Positions 25,633 to 38,785 are shown, numbered from the stretch's first letter. The stretch is 64,000 nucleotides of DNA from Ulota crispa (GCA_963920765.1 OY987242.1:41309198-41373197); one strand, 5' to 3'. Translations and numbers: made by a program. The notes: generated from the sequence alone by a model not told the origin.

Positions 25633-28600
25633 ATGGCCACATATGAGGGTTCAATGGAGATAACTACTCCTTATTCAAATTAAAGATAGAGATGATCCTT
25701 AAAGAGAATGATCTTTGGGACATTGTGGAGGGTAATGAAGAGGCTCATTCAAGTGATAGCGACTTCAAGGTCATCTTTGTTTTTTAAAAAGCGTAAAAAG
25801 ACAGCGTTTTGCATCTTATGCACTCATATATTGGATGCATAAATTCAACACGTTAAGTCTTGAAAGGGAACTCTAGAAACATGGAAAATTCTACGCAGTA
25901 TCTATGAAATCAAGGACTTGACCGATGTATTGATTTTGAAACGCAAATTTTTCAACATGAAAATGCAAGAGATAGATGACCTCTTGCAATACATTAACAA
26001 AATGAAGACTTTTGCAAATCAATTCAAGGCCCTTGATGTGCCCATGACAATAAGAAACATTGTCATGACAATTTTAAAAAGCTTGCCACCTTCTTTTTAG
26101 AACTTGATTGTAGCAATAGAGACGAAAGTTATCAAAGAGCTCACCTTCACATATGTAACGTCGCGATTAATGCATGAAATTAGAAAGAAAAAAGAACATC
26201 ACATCATGGCTACAGAGAATGCGGCATTGATTGCTCGCTACAAGAGTGGTGAAAATTCTACCAAGGTTTAAGGTGAGCCCTTTTTATGCTTCTATTGCGA
26301 CAACCAGGTTATTTTACTCGTAATTTTTTTTAATTCAAGAGTGACAAGGGTGAAAATGTCAACAAAGCCAAGGCGAATGAGAGTAGTAAAGACTATGTAT
26401 TCATGGCCTCTCATGATGGTCCACTAAAATTGGTAGATGATTAGATCATAAATTTGGGGGCTACCACCCACATGTCACTTGATAGAGCTCATTTTTACAC
26501 CTTTGAAGCTATTTCAACAAAGAAGGTATTCATAGATGATGATTTGGTGCTCCAAGCCTTTAGAAGGTCCTCTATTTTGGTGGATTTCCTTATAGAGTAA
26601 TACACCAAGCGCATTTAATTCAAGAATGTGTTGTATGTGTCCAAATTGCAAAGCATCTTCATTTCCATGAGCAAAATAATAGAATGAGGGTTTAATGTGC
26701 AATTTAGAAGCTTTGGATGCATTGTGAGGTCTCCTAATGGAGTCACCTAAGCTACGGCATCACATGAGGGCAACTTGTATTGTTTGCAATACAAGGTTGT
26801 ACATGGAAGAGAGAGTGCCCAAGTTGCCACTTCAAACAATGATGAGCTGATTTTGTGGCGTTAATACGTAAGGAACATGAATGTATAAAGTTTGAGGATT
26901 CTTCCATGCTTGGTGAATGGCCTTGACTTTTCTAAATACTATGATGATGGCTTGGTTAATATTTGTGAGGATTGTATTGAAAGCAAACAACTACGGCACT
27001 CTTTTGCAAAAAATGATGTCACACGTGCCACCAACGTATTGGGCATTGTGCATTCAGATGTGTGTGGCCCCATGAAAATCACGTCTTTGGGTAGAGCAAG
27101 GTACTTTTTGACCTTCATTGACAATTTTTCAAGAAAGGTATAGGTGTACCTTTTCAAGGCCAAAAACAAGTTTTTTGAGGAGTTCAAAGAGTTCAAGGCC
27201 ATGACAGAAAACAAACCAAAGCGCTCCATTAAAGTGTTGCGGTCCGACAACAATGGAAAATATATTTCCAACTAATTTGAGGCTTACTTGAATGTCTAAG
27301 GTATTGTGCACCAAACCTCAATTTCACATACACCGCAACAAAATAAAATGGCTGAAAAGGCCAATCACATTATTGTAGAGATGGCTAAGAGCATAATCTA
27401 TGGCCAAAAGCTTGGATTGGAGTATTGGACTGAGGCGGTAAACAATGCGGTGTACTTTTGTAATCAATACCTAATTAGTGCGGTGCATAGTAAAATTCTA
27501 CAAGAGGCGTGGAGTGAGAGAAAGCCTTTGGTAGCACACATTATGATGTTTGGATATATTGCATATACCAAGATCCCCAATGCATCAAGGACCAAGTTTG
27601 ATACAAAGGCAGTAAAGTGTTTGTTTTTGGAATATTTTGAGGACTTCAAAGTATATAAGCTGATTTGTTTGGAATCTAAAAAGATCATTTAATGTTGTGA
27701 TGTGATCTTTTGTAAGCATAGAGATTTGCAAGGGAAATTGAAGTTGGATCCAAATAGAAGTAGTGGTGACCTTGCTATAGATACACATGTAACGTCATCA
27801 AATGACAATGATGATGATGATAGAGATGATGAAAATCAAACCCTTGAAGATAGAGACGGTGACATTCTGAAGGAGGCAAGTGCAAATTAAGGTGATGAAG
27901 GCTCTAAACCCAAGAAGATTAGAAAGAAGCAAAAAGTACAAAGCAGTGCTTCAAGTACTGAAGTGAGAGGTAACCAATATGTGGGAGGCGTGTGGCAGTC
28001 CACAAAGGTAAGCAAGCCTTTGAGAGAGTAGTAGAAGAACCACATCATTTCTCAACCATCTTTCTATTTTGATCATACTAATATGTTCATTATTCATGAT
28101 CCTATTATATTTAGAGAGGCTTTAAAGTCTCACGATGCAAGCAAGTGAAAGGCGGCCATGGAAGAAGAGTACCACTCTCTCTATGCTAATGGTATATGAG
28201 AGTTGACCACCATTCTTCCATCTCGCAAGGCGGTGGAATGCAAGAAGATATTTTAGACCAAGAGAGATGCTACGAGAGAGATTGTATGCTCTAAACAAAA
28301 TTGATGGCAAGCAAATTCTCTAAGGTGCTAGGAGTGGATTTCAACAAAATATTTATTCATGTGGCCAAGTTCACCACCATGCGGTGCATTGTAGTCCTTA
28401 GAACATCATTAGACTTAGAGATGCTCAAAATAGATGTGAAGACAGCCTTTCTCAATGGCGACTTGGAGGATGACATTCACATAGAGCAACTTGAAGGGTT
28501 TATACAATATGTTCATGAACACCTTATTTACAAGCTTATAAAATCTTTATATAAGTTGATGCAAGTATTGAGAATATGATATTAAAAGATTAATGCAAGT

Positions 28601-29700
28601 CTTTTAAGATTTGGTTTTGAGAAGATTATGGCTGATCATAATTAGTATTTTGTACAAGTAAGAGCCCATGTAATGCTTGTGCTTGTGTATGTTGATGACT
28701 TCATCATTTTTTCTAGCAATGTTGTATCTATAAGTATATTGAAAGCGAAATTGGAAGCGGACTACAAAATGACAAATTTGGGGGAATTGCATTATTACCT
28801 CGAAGTGGAATTTGCAAAAAATCCAGGTGTAATGACTATTACCATGAGCGAAGCCAAATATCTGAAGGAAATGCTCAAGTAGTTTGGTATGAAGGATTGC
28901 AAATCTATCGGCATTTCATTGGACACCAAGGTGAAGTTGATGAAGTTTAGCATTGAGGAATATGATATGGTAACTTTGAATATGATGAGTGTGCCTTACA
29001 AATCTGCAGTTAGATTGTTGTTGTATGTCATGGTAGCTACAAGGGTTGATTTGGCTTTTGTCATTAGTACGGTGAATTAATACATAGCAAGGCCGAGATG
29101 GAGTCATTGGATGGCAATGAAGAAAATCATTAGGTACTTCAAGGGCATCTCTCATATGAAATTGCAATTGAGAGGGGGGCATATACGCTTAATAGGGTAC
29201 TGGGATACAAATTGGATTGGCAATGCCAACGACAGAAAGTTACCACAAAGTATACATTTAGTTTTAGGAAAGGCATAGAGTTATAGAGTAGCAAAAAGCA
29301 ACCCACAATGACTTTATCCACAATGAAGGTAGAATACATGGCGGCGAGCCATTGCACAAAAGAAGCCATCTAGTTCTAGCAGCTCTTGGAGGACATAGGG
29401 TGCGAGAACGTAGAAGGCACCTTGATGTTGTGTGACAATTGAAGTGCAATAGCTCTTGCCAAGAATCCGGTGCACCATGCAAAGACGAAACATATCGAGG
29501 TGCAACATCATTTTGTGAAAGAAAAGGTAGAAAAGGGAACCATCACATTAGAATATTGTCTAACTGAGGACATATTGGCCGATGTAATTACAAAGGCGTT
29601 GACAAGAGATAGACATGAGCATTTGATGAGAGTCATGGGCATTGGCGACTTTGACCATTCGCAAAGTGGAAGTATTGAAAAGTTGAAATATGGCATTAGA
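25633..29700 (+). pseudogene. Copia gag-pol polyprotein, multiply broken
   Basis: ATG at 25633 is followed within six codons by a frameshift into a gag start of the DUF4219/UBN2 type (FNGDNYSLFKLK, then LWDIVEG). A worn zinc knuckle (CFYC) lies near 26290. The protease motif expected as WIIDSGATTHM appears near 26442 with TAG for Trp and Asn for the catalytic Asp. GAG-pre-integrase and integrase parts follow (HSDVCGPM, YFLTFIDNFSRK, QNKMAEKANH; 26890-27690). Next come reverse transcriptase (DVKTAFLNGDLEDD near 28435, YVDD near 28690) and RNase H (KHIEVQHHFVKEKV, then ILADVITKAL; to about 29640). The domain order fits Ty1-copia. Many stops and the lost protease residue show it is non-functional. 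Confidence 0.85.
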
Positions 29701-29958
29701 AGTTTGCTCTAAACCAAAAGAGATATGCTAGGTGGGATACTTTATATTGGAAAGAGAGCATGTAATAAGAAGCACCTCATATAAAGAATTAGACCATAAG
29801 CGTAGTTATCCCATATGGTTAGGTGAAGAGAGAGTGGTTGGAAGAGTACATAGATGAGAGAATTTGAGAATACTCTCATCTTTACCATTTGTATCTTATA
29901 CATTTGAATATACCATAAGTGTCTTTGCTCTTTTATTCTTGCTATCTTTTCTATAAAA
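29673..29958 (+). repeat. Right LTR of the copia element
   Basis: Begins TATTGAAAAG, a one-base variant of the left LTR start, right after the purine tract. It follows the left copy until about 29950, where similarity fades, so the end is approximate. Confidence 0.7.
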
Positions 29959-31380
29959 ATGACATGCGTCATTCTTTAGTCAATAGCTTATTCTTTCAGG
30001 TACTTTTTTGGTTTTTGAAGGATTGGCTATTAGGGGCAAGAATCAAGATTGATGCCTTGGGCATTTTTATGTTTCTAATTTACGTAATGCTCGTAAGTTT
30101 CAGATTTCCACATTTGGCCACTGAAGTATATTTTTTTGTATGAAGGTAGTATGCCAGTAATGCTAGAACCATTGCTTAGTGCAAGTAGCTGAGTGTGTTT
30201 GTATTCAAAAGGAAGAATAGCCTCCGGATTTGATCCAATCCAGTTTTTGGAGTGACATTAAGTTGGTTGAAAAATTGTATGTACTGAGAGGTAATTTTTG
30301 TTCCGGAATCATCATTAGGAGATGTTTGTGAAAAATAGTCACTTTTAAACTAGGTTCAATCCGGATAGCAATCTTGATGAATGCTTGTTGACAGTTGATG
30401 AGATTCTTCTACACTAAGAAGTAGTAGTGAGCAAAGGATAGGGGTTTTTCAATTATCCGGTTACCATTTCAACCAAAGGAACTTGTCCCGGACAGGTCTG
30501 TTGTTGTAGTATGTTGGGGTGATAGGGGTTTCTTGCGTGACTTGTGGGTCCGGATTAGTTTCCAAGTCTGCTGTGAGGAAAAACTTGCATCTCTTTTGTC
30601 TTTGTTTGTTTTGTTGTTTTTTTATAAGTAGTACTTCAGTCACTCAAATTTGTGGAAGGGTAGGATTCAACGCATCCTTTTTCAACTTCAATAGCGAATC
30701 CCTATGATATAGAGGCTAAATTTTTGTTCTAGTTACTTTGAGTCACCACCGGATTTAGAAATAGTATAAAGATTAGGGTATTTCTTCAGGATTGGCAAAT
30801 AGTTAATATAGTGTAATAACCAAAATGATAGGATTGGAAGTTCAATAGAAAGACAAGAACAGAAGTTCCGGTTCTCATTTTGGTGTATTTGTAATTGTAG
30901 TTGTTTGTGTGTTGGATATTATAACTAGTTTCTGGTCTTGGTTAATTCTTTAGGAGCTACACACTATATACTTGCAGAACGATACACAAGTCATTCAATT
31001 GGTGTTTTTGTCAAATCTATACGCTAATTGGAAGATTAATGCTTTCTTGTGCTACAACATATCGGTCATGGACTATTTAGGGGCATTGCAAGTCAAGGGG
31101 ATACCAAATCAACTTAGAAGGCCTTGACATAAACTAGTTCAAACAACTAATCTATTGTTAAAGAGACATAGGTTTTGTTGTTGTGATAATTGCAAGTTCT
31201 ATGGATATAAATGGATGGTAGTCAGTTTGAATCTAACCCTAGTGATGCTGTTTATTTAGCTACAGACAAGGGTTTGATGCAGAATCTCCATCTTGTAGTT
31301 GGATGAAGTTCTTCATGGTTTGACAGAATCCTTGTTCCATACTTCAGTCATGTTGCAACAAAGGTGGAAGCACCCATACT
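29959..31380. other. Intergenic DNA right of the copia element, no gene recognised
   Basis: T-rich and G-rich plus strand with several CCGGA/TCCGG patches between 30210 and 30760. Only open frames of about 75 codons or fewer occur, and none resembles a known protein. It could be the other half of an older element split by the copia insertion. Confidence 0.35.
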
Positions 31381-31916
31381 CGATAACTCAAAAGATTCTG
31401 CAACAACGTACAAAGTGTATGATAACTTAACCCTTTAAAGACCACACAACCATATATTATTTGTAGAGAGTTGTTTTTGGCATGTAGAGTACAATTGCTC
31501 AACATTTGGAAATTGGTCTTGAAAAACACATGTGCTCACAAGAATTTTGCATTCAACTAAATAAACAACTACAAAATTGGATATTGAGTTGACAAATTAT
31601 AATGTTTATATGGCATGGCCCCAAAATACATATCCATTTTTGTTCATAGATGGATTAAATCAACAATATAATACATCAAACATCCAAGTAGAATGTCACT
31701 TTTCAATTGAGTGATCTTAATAAAAGTCAAATTGCTTGAGAAATACGCTCGTATTGTTTTGCTATACAATTGTAATATAATTGTGATATTTCAAGATCTG
31801 TCCAAACAATGTTGTCATTTTATTTCCAAAACTTGTCATCTAACGTTTAAGGCCAATTGTTGATTGTTTTCAACAATTGGATTTTCCATAACATTTATCA
31901 AATTTTGTGTAAAATA

Positions 31917-32320
31917 GTTTTAAATTGGCAAATAAAGTGAGATTTTTGACCTTTTTTGTCCACTTAACTACACCTTGTAATTGCTATTTTTATCCATTTT
32001 GTGTGAAAATAATCTTATTGGAAAGGTGCGCAATTGAGCTTTCTAGAAATATAAGGCCCTGCTCAAGCAAAGCTCCCATGAAGCAATAACATCCAAAGCC
32101 ATACTAGCATGAATAACTAGAGATTTTCCATCAACCATGTACTCAATCATTACAATATTTCACCTCCAACCGTAGATTTGGTTGGAATTTTGATACCTTA
32201 CAATGAATGAAGTATTCTTTCCATTCATATGGTGGGATCATTCAAATTGGGTCCACATTTGATTCAACAAGGCATCTAAGTTCATTGCCCCTATTTTTAG
32301 TGGATTTCTTGAAAATGGAT
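31917..32320 (+). repeat. Dispersed repeat A, copy 1
   Basis: Shares a long series of blocks with the reverse complement of 51290-51700. These include TTTTTGTCCACTTA, CTACACCTTGT, TTTTGTGTGAAA, CTCAAGCAAAGCTC and TCAAATTGGGTCCA, in the same order and with similar spacing. Both copies are diverged and neither codes for a protein I recognise. Confidence 0.7.
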
Positions 32321-32339
32321 GTGGTCCTTAAAGAGTTAA

Positions 32340-32410
32340 TAGATTTTGCAACAACCTACAAAGTGTTTGATAACTTAAGAGATTTTGCAACAACCTATAG
32401 AGTATTTGAG
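32340..32410 (+). repeat. Two tandem copies of a 38-bp unit, with a related copy at 31393
   Basis: AGATTTTGCAACAACCTA, then a short spacer, then GATAACTTAA occurs at 32340 and again, partly, from 32378. A third relative is at 31393-31430. The 31393 copy is followed by CCCTTTAAAG directly after its TTAA. Confidence 0.65.
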
Positions 32411-32742
32411 GTGACAAATATTTTTCCCATGTAGGAAGATAAGACCAATTGATAGTTGCAAATTTTTAATAATTTAATGTGCAAAATTGAAATTATTGTG
32501 AAGTTTGGGAGTCCACAAGTATTCTAGAATCATGGCCAATGTCAAGATGTATACAATTCTACTAATAGTCAAACCACTTTTAGCTCATTACACTTTGGAA
32601 CACACGACATGACTTAAGTGGTTCCAACCTTGAAAAGTACAAAAGAATGCATTCCAAAGCACTTGTTTTTGCTCCTGGTGGAAATAGCACATCCTACTTA
32701 TTGGGTGTAAAGCGTTGGTGGCAATGGGTGCTTTCACGTTAA

Positions 32743-33483
32743 CCCCTAAAGGACCAAAAGGACAAAACTTGTCCTTTATTGCCCAAAAAACACTTCGAGG
32801 GTGGAAAAAAAGTTTTTTTCAAATTTTTTTTTGAAAGTGGTTACATAGATGCATGGATGTCATATTAGACCGCTCGTCTGCTCGTCCATTTGTCTGCCAG
32901 AAGTGTCCAATTGAGCTCATGTCTGTCCAATGTGGTTAATTCATAGTTGACTTCAGAAATGGTACAAAATGATAAAAAAAAACCTACACCGTACATGATG
33001 GTCATACTCATTGTTGCCAACATGAAGTCAAAACATGGATTTAAAGCCATATCTTGTTATAAAAATGAAAAATAATAATTTGATTCTTCCATTTTTAGGT
33101 CAAAAATCCTAATAACGGCCATAAAAAACAAGAAGATTGACACGTTTGTCTAGACGATTTGGTCCATCTAGTCCTCTAGGATTTCCAACATTCAAAAGTC
33201 ATTTGATACGACAACCTTACATAGATGTGCTAAATCACTAAATGCCAAAAAATATTGCTTTGAATGCCCCCATATTTTTTTAAACTTCAATTTATGAAGA
33301 GATGTACATGTTCCATGCTACCCTTCCTACAATTTTTGTGAGGGCACTATTGACTTTTGCAACTTTTGGAGAGAATATCTTCCTTTTTAGGCACATGCCA
33401 CACTACTCTACCTGGACTAAGCAGTGCATTCTCCGCAGTCTACGCCTTAGATTGGGCACGGTCATCCATCAGTCCTTTAAGGG
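32743..33483. mobile_element. Possible piggyBac-like MITE with TTAA target sites
   Basis: TTAA at 32739-32742 is followed by CCCCTAAAGGAC, and GTCCTTTAAGGG is followed by TTAA at 33484-33487. The two ends are inverted repeats with one mismatch in 16 bases. TTAA duplication and ends beginning CCC are hallmarks of piggyBac elements. The 741-bp interior has no intact transposase; a 61-codon open frame (33050-32865, minus) is unrecognised. The terminal repeat is short, so a chance pairing is possible. Confidence 0.45.
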
Positions 33484-34706
33484 TTAAGTCATGTTAATTT
33501 TGTGGAGACATGGTTTGCTACATTTGCAGGGCTAGCATTATTGAAGAGTTCACTTGATCCCTCCATGAAGTGGAAGCTCATGCATGGACTATTTATTTTT
33601 TCCTTTGTTGGAGAGTGAGCAATACTGTTGAATGATGTACTTTTGTTCTGAGAACTTGCATGCTAAAATGTTAAGACTTGATCAATTTGATGCATCTAAA
33701 GCAATGTTTCTTTGCATCTGATTAGAGTCAAGTTTAAAGTAATGGAAGTTTTTACAACATTGTAAGTAATAACATAACGCCAGTAAAAACTTCTACACTG
33801 AAATAAAAAATAGTAATTTTGAAATAGATAACAGTCACTGTTTGGCCAAAGTTCCAATTATTGTCCAAACACGCAGATGATATAAAGACTCTATTGAGCC
33901 AATACAAAATGAATAAAAAAATATCAAGAATAATCATTCCTAATATTCACAACAAAAAGCTATAAACTCTAACTTTGAGTGTGTATTCTAAGTATAGTCA
34001 TCCGATAGAAGCAATTTGCCTGCATGCAATTTTGGATGTTGTGTTACGTCTGGCTTGCCTATTGCTCTACATCAAAGCCCGTTAGTGAGGAGATTCTAAA
34101 AAGATGGATAAATGAAAATTCCATGATTGCAACCTTTCCATAATGTGCATTGTCTAAGAAAAACACCTTCGGGGATACAGTATAAGGTTTTGCACTTAGT
34201 CTAGATTAGGTCTTTGAAAGTAGGCATAGCTCAACACTTAAGGTGCTAGGAAATAGAAATTGAACAACAATAATGTCACCGTATACAGAAGTGAAATAAC
34301 ATAAAAAATCACTTACATCATCTTTACAACCAAGCGCTCTTTTCTAGCCATCTTTTACAATAATATGGAAAGCGTTAGAGGTTAAAAGTGTTGTATCAAT
34401 TCAACAATGTCACAGCCAAGTAGGACGCTTGGCACTTGGGATTCAAACTAAGTCTATGTCAAAGAGCTCGATAAACTGCAATCATTAAATTTCCTACCTC
34501 TACTTTAGTACTGCATAATACCAAAAATCAATAGGATTGTGCAATTCTAGGATTGCTAAGTATCATCAAACCACAAGCTTTTTAGTTTCTTAAATCCCAA
34601 CTTCAATTAGCAAACAATGGCCAAGAAGCGTCAACGTCAATAAATAAAAATGGGCTATCCACAAAGGAGTTTTGTGGAATTTGGAATTGCTTCAATTAAT
34701 CCACAA

Positions 34707-34930
34707 TTAAGGCAAATATATCCAAATCCGACCTCTTTACCTAATCCTGTCACATGCACACCAAGAAACATTTTAGACCTAAATGTTAGGCAAGTCATAG
34801 ATAGCATATATATGTGACACAGATGATAAGATATTTATGATAGACCTAGATTTTAGATTTCAAGTCTAAAATGTTTTCCTGGTATATATGCAACGAGATT
34901 AGGCAAATATGATAGAATTGGGTATGTTTA
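34707..34930. repeat. Imperfect foldback (MITE-like)
   Basis: Two arms of about 95 bp face each other around 34820. ACCAAGAAACATTTTAGAC on the left pairs with GTCTAAAATGTTTTCCTGGT on the right. Further out, TTTACCTAATC pairs with GATTAGGCAAA. The edges are approximate and no target-site duplication was defined. Confidence 0.55.
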
Positions 34931-36514
34931 TCTTAAACAAAATTCTGGTCTCTAATCCAAGTGAGAATCTTCAAGTAGAGGATGAGAAAAGAATGTGCAT
35001 CACACCTATTTATTAAGCTTGCAAACTTTGCTGCCAGGGTAGCATTGGTACTCTTCAAATATGGCTGTCAAGCTCTATCTTTGGAGCCTCCACAAATAGC
35101 CCACTATTGTTCTTGCACTATGACAAGGCTTTTTGATTACATGGTGCACCCAAATTTATGATCATCTGGCAATTTCAATGCTAGTGAGCTTACAATTCTT
35201 TTCTTCATGTTGACATGTTGCTAGATATGTTTTTGTAGTGCAATTGATTTAATGTTTTGAGTGGTTGTATTGTTAACAACATGAATGGTCAAACACATGG
35301 CTGAAAAGGTGGGCATGGTCAGGTCACTAATCAATGCAGTGGCGCCCAAAAGTGCACATCACATGCAATGGGTAGTATTGTGGAGAAAATATCACTTGCA
35401 CTAGGATTTCAATTACGTATTAGCATATGTTTGTGGCACTGATTTCTTTGAAAATATAGTCACCAGTTCCATTTATTAAGGAATCACTATAAGTACTATA
35501 TTGAAGCCAGCAAAAAGTACTTGATAATAATCATAATAAATAAAAAGGGCAATTCCACCAAAATGAAAAGAGAGGAGTAAACCTCTAAAGCAAACAAGAC
35601 TTCTGCCTCTGACATAAGGCTAGCTTCTAATATGCCAATATTAAGGCTTAGGAGTTGGATGAGTGAGATTCCATGATCCTTGGGGAAAGTCAGGCTACAC
35701 AAAAAAGACACCATATTATTTGTTTAGGACAAACGATTTCAAAAGGTTTATTTACGCATGCTAGAATCAATGTCTCATTTGAATGTTATTGGAAAGTTAG
35801 CAACAATGACAAGACTAAAAGCTTTTGTCCATAATAGGGTAATGCAACTCTCAAGTTACATGCACTCTTTTTAATAACACGTATTTGATTTCAACACAAG
35901 TCTTGAGATTAAGCAAAAGCATTAGCCTTTTTTTTTTGGTTTTTGGCAAAAACCAAACTGGCTACGTTGTATTTTGAACCGTTGCCCACATGTTGAGTAC
36001 TTCATATCTATCAATGAACTATGGTGGCGATAGTGGATTGTAGATATGGTGAATCTGGCATAGTGTGCTAAAAATTGGTGACAGTTTCTGGCACTAAGGG
36101 AATTTTTTTTGTATTGAAGTGGCTATACTTCTCAAAACCGTTGAGTTCTCCAGGCACTAGAGACAATTATATTCAAGCAAAAAGGGCAAAATTTCTAAAA
36201 AGAATGGTGTCATCTAGCACTTGGTAGATTTTTTGTAAGAAAATGGACAATGCAGTTCCATATTTGCAAATGTTAGAATATTTAAAAATATAAAAATTCA
36301 TTCATGGAGGCAAGGTTGTCCTACAACTTGTAGCAATATAGCGTCTGAAGTAAAATAAGAGATCTTGCACAATCTCTAGAAGTGGCAACAACTACGACCC
36401 ACGCTGAAGCTTTTTGGGCATGCCTATAAAACCCTAAGCTATTGTTTGGCTATTTTTATTGTATTTTCTTTATTTTTCCCTTATGATTTTTTGCTTGCTT
36501 TTTTCAAGTGGTGC

Positions 36515-36539
36515 TTTTTGGGCCCATGGGGCCCAAAAA
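36515..36539. repeat. Perfect 11-bp palindrome with 3-nt loop
   Basis: TTTTTGGGCCC, ATG, GGGCCCAAAAA. It is flanked by T-rich and A-rich runs. A TATAAAA sequence lies about 90 bp upstream (near 36426). It has no assigned role. Confidence 0.8.
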
Positions 36540-38714
36540 AAAAGGGTTCAAAAGCACACGTATACTAGTTGAGATGGCTCATTGTGAGAAAAATGAATGA
36601 CGGTCTTGAGGTTAAGTCACTTAAGAAAGGGCAAATTCACCTAGTGACAATGTCCAAAGCGTCTAAGATTGTGTTCTACCATGCCATAATTGCATGGTGG
36701 TACAAAGTAAGACATGGCTTCTTAGGTATCTACTCGGCTATGCACCAAAAACACAAAAGCCTACTATCTGAAGTTAGCTGCACAAAACAAGGTTGCCATA
36801 TATTTCTGATATTGAAAGTATTTGAGTAGTTCCAACCCATCAGAGTTCTTGTGAATTTTGATTTCCAACATTGTCTTCCTGTAATTCAAAATCAACTGCA
36901 CAACTTGACATTGCAAAATGTCTCCAATATAGCTTTCATTTTACCAAAAAATGGGAATCAACAATTTATCATGGTACCTAAAAACAACAGCACAAAGTGG
37001 AATTGTACATCATAGTAGGGATGTTGGTGCCATATGTCTTGGCTAAACTTTGCACCTTTGTCCTCCTAAATGCTCTACATCAAGCATAGACTGTTGCAAA
37101 TCACGTTTTGCTTATCTGGCGGTATTATTGGGCTTTGTAATTGTAGGTCAAAGACTTTTATATTTGTCATTGTCATTGGAGAAGTAGATTGAAATCTGCA
37201 TGTTTTTGGATGCAAAGCAAAATCCAAGGGGCAACATGAACATCTGTCCAGGTACTAGACAAAAAAAAGTTGCTACCCTTGTTGCCCATTCTCATCAAGC
37301 TCTAAAATTTCTTACATAACTTCTTCTTCAAGTATTGGAATGAAGTAAAAATTAGATCCCGTTGTAAGTATTGAAATTCTCCACTTACAATAAAAGTTTC
37401 AGAAAATCACATCAAGTAGTTTAGTTATAGGTACATGCCCAAAATCCGTTTGTCCCTTGAGAGAATAATTAGGCCTTTAGAGGTTAAATGGATGAAATTT
37501 GACTTTCATACATCCAATAAATTGTCTTTTTATCATCCATCAAAAAAATTGTTTGCATCTTTAAGGGTTAATAACACCCTCTACTCAAAGTTGCACAAAC
37601 AAGCAAAGCTTTTGCAAGTCAATATTCAAGTGGTATAGATTAAAGGATCTAATTTTAAAAAAACAATGTATTGTGGAAGATTTAGGCAAATGAACCATTT
37701 TAGGACATGTAGATAGACTATCTAAGCTATTAGCAGCAACAACAACAACAAAAAATAACTAAAAGGTTACAATTTGATTGATGTTTGGTCGTTCAAGAGC
37801 ATAATTGTCATAAATACAATGTGGATGTTCATATAACATGCCAACAAGATTTTGGATTCTTCAAAGGTTGAGGTATTTTGGTCAAATCTAATATCTCCAA
37901 GCCGTGTCACTAGAAATTGAGTCCAAATTGACTAAATGTATCCAAAGTGACAGAAATTTATTCAAATCAAGATGTCCAAACCTACAAAAACTATCCAATT
38001 TGACAATGTTCCCTTGAAACTAATTCAAAAATCCAATAAATTGTATCTAATTTCTGTAATAGGGTACAAATGCCGGCCAACTGTATTAGCTAGGTAGTTC
38101 ACAACATATAACATCTACAATTAATTAAAAAAAACTCATGTTGGCAACCTATAGGTTCAATCGTCAGTGACCGATTTACCTCATATTTGGAAGATGAAAG
38201 GACAATTTTAATGAACATTTTTGGATAGCTCTTAATTTGTAATTTGAATTGAATACAAAGGAATGAGGATGGAGACAAAAAGACAATTGGAATGAACCCC
38301 TTTGAATTTGTTTCAAATTTAAATTTGAAATCTAAAACTACATTGAATATTGCATTTAGGTTGCCCCACACAAATTTCTTGAAATTTTACACTATTTAAA
38401 TATTTACCTTTGCTACAATAATATTCATCAATAATTATTTCAAAAAAAAAATATTAAAAGGTTTAGCGACAACAACAAAGCTCTAGAACCACAAAATAGC
38501 AGCTAATACTAGTCATGTAAAACTCTAGTTTCTAGAAAGTTACATGCACCTCCAAGTGGCCAAGTGGTGAGTCATGAGGTAGTTTTTCAATGTAAGGCAA
38601 TCTAATTGTGAAGGCAACCTAAATGCAATATTAAGTGTAGAAGATGTATAGATTGACATGAAAAGACATATTTAAGCAATAAGCTCCATTGGATAATTCT
38701 TGATTTGAACTGGC

Positions 38715-38785
38715 TGCATATGGAGGACATGGGCACATGGGTGGCATGGGCGCATGGGAGACATGGGTGCATAGGGGGCATGTGA
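38715..38785 (+). repeat. Short CATGGG-rich tandem repeat
   Basis: About four diverged units of 16-18 bp around GGCATGGGCGCATGGG. They are related in sequence to the larger minisatellite 0.7 kb downstream. Confidence 0.6.

Larger units (their letters stand above)
24349..29958 (+). mobile_element. Degenerate Ty1-copia LTR retrotransposon
   Basis: Two related terminal segments of about 285 bp (24349 and 29673 onward) flank a leader, gag, protease, integrase, reverse transcriptase and RNase H remnants, in the order typical of copia elements. A purine-rich tract (GCAAAGTGGAAG, 29661-29672) directly precedes the right LTR. A sequence like a worn initiator-Met primer site (AGGTTATGGGCCC) follows the left LTR near 24633. 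The LTRs differ at many positions and the coding region has numerous stops, so the insertion is old and cannot move by itself. No clear target-site duplication was found. Confidence 0.85.
33488..38700. other. Intergenic DNA, no gene recognised
   Basis: AT-rich sequence with only short open frames (for example 36569-36829 and 37435-37638, plus) that match nothing I know. It holds a foldback at 34707-34930 and a perfect palindrome at 36515-36539, listed separately, and scattered CAAATTGGAC-type motifs at 37900-38060. Confidence 0.45.

Noticed and set aside
24349-29958. Intact, mobile copia element
   Set aside because: Diverged LTRs, a shifted gag start, a lost protease Asp and many stops rule out autonomy.
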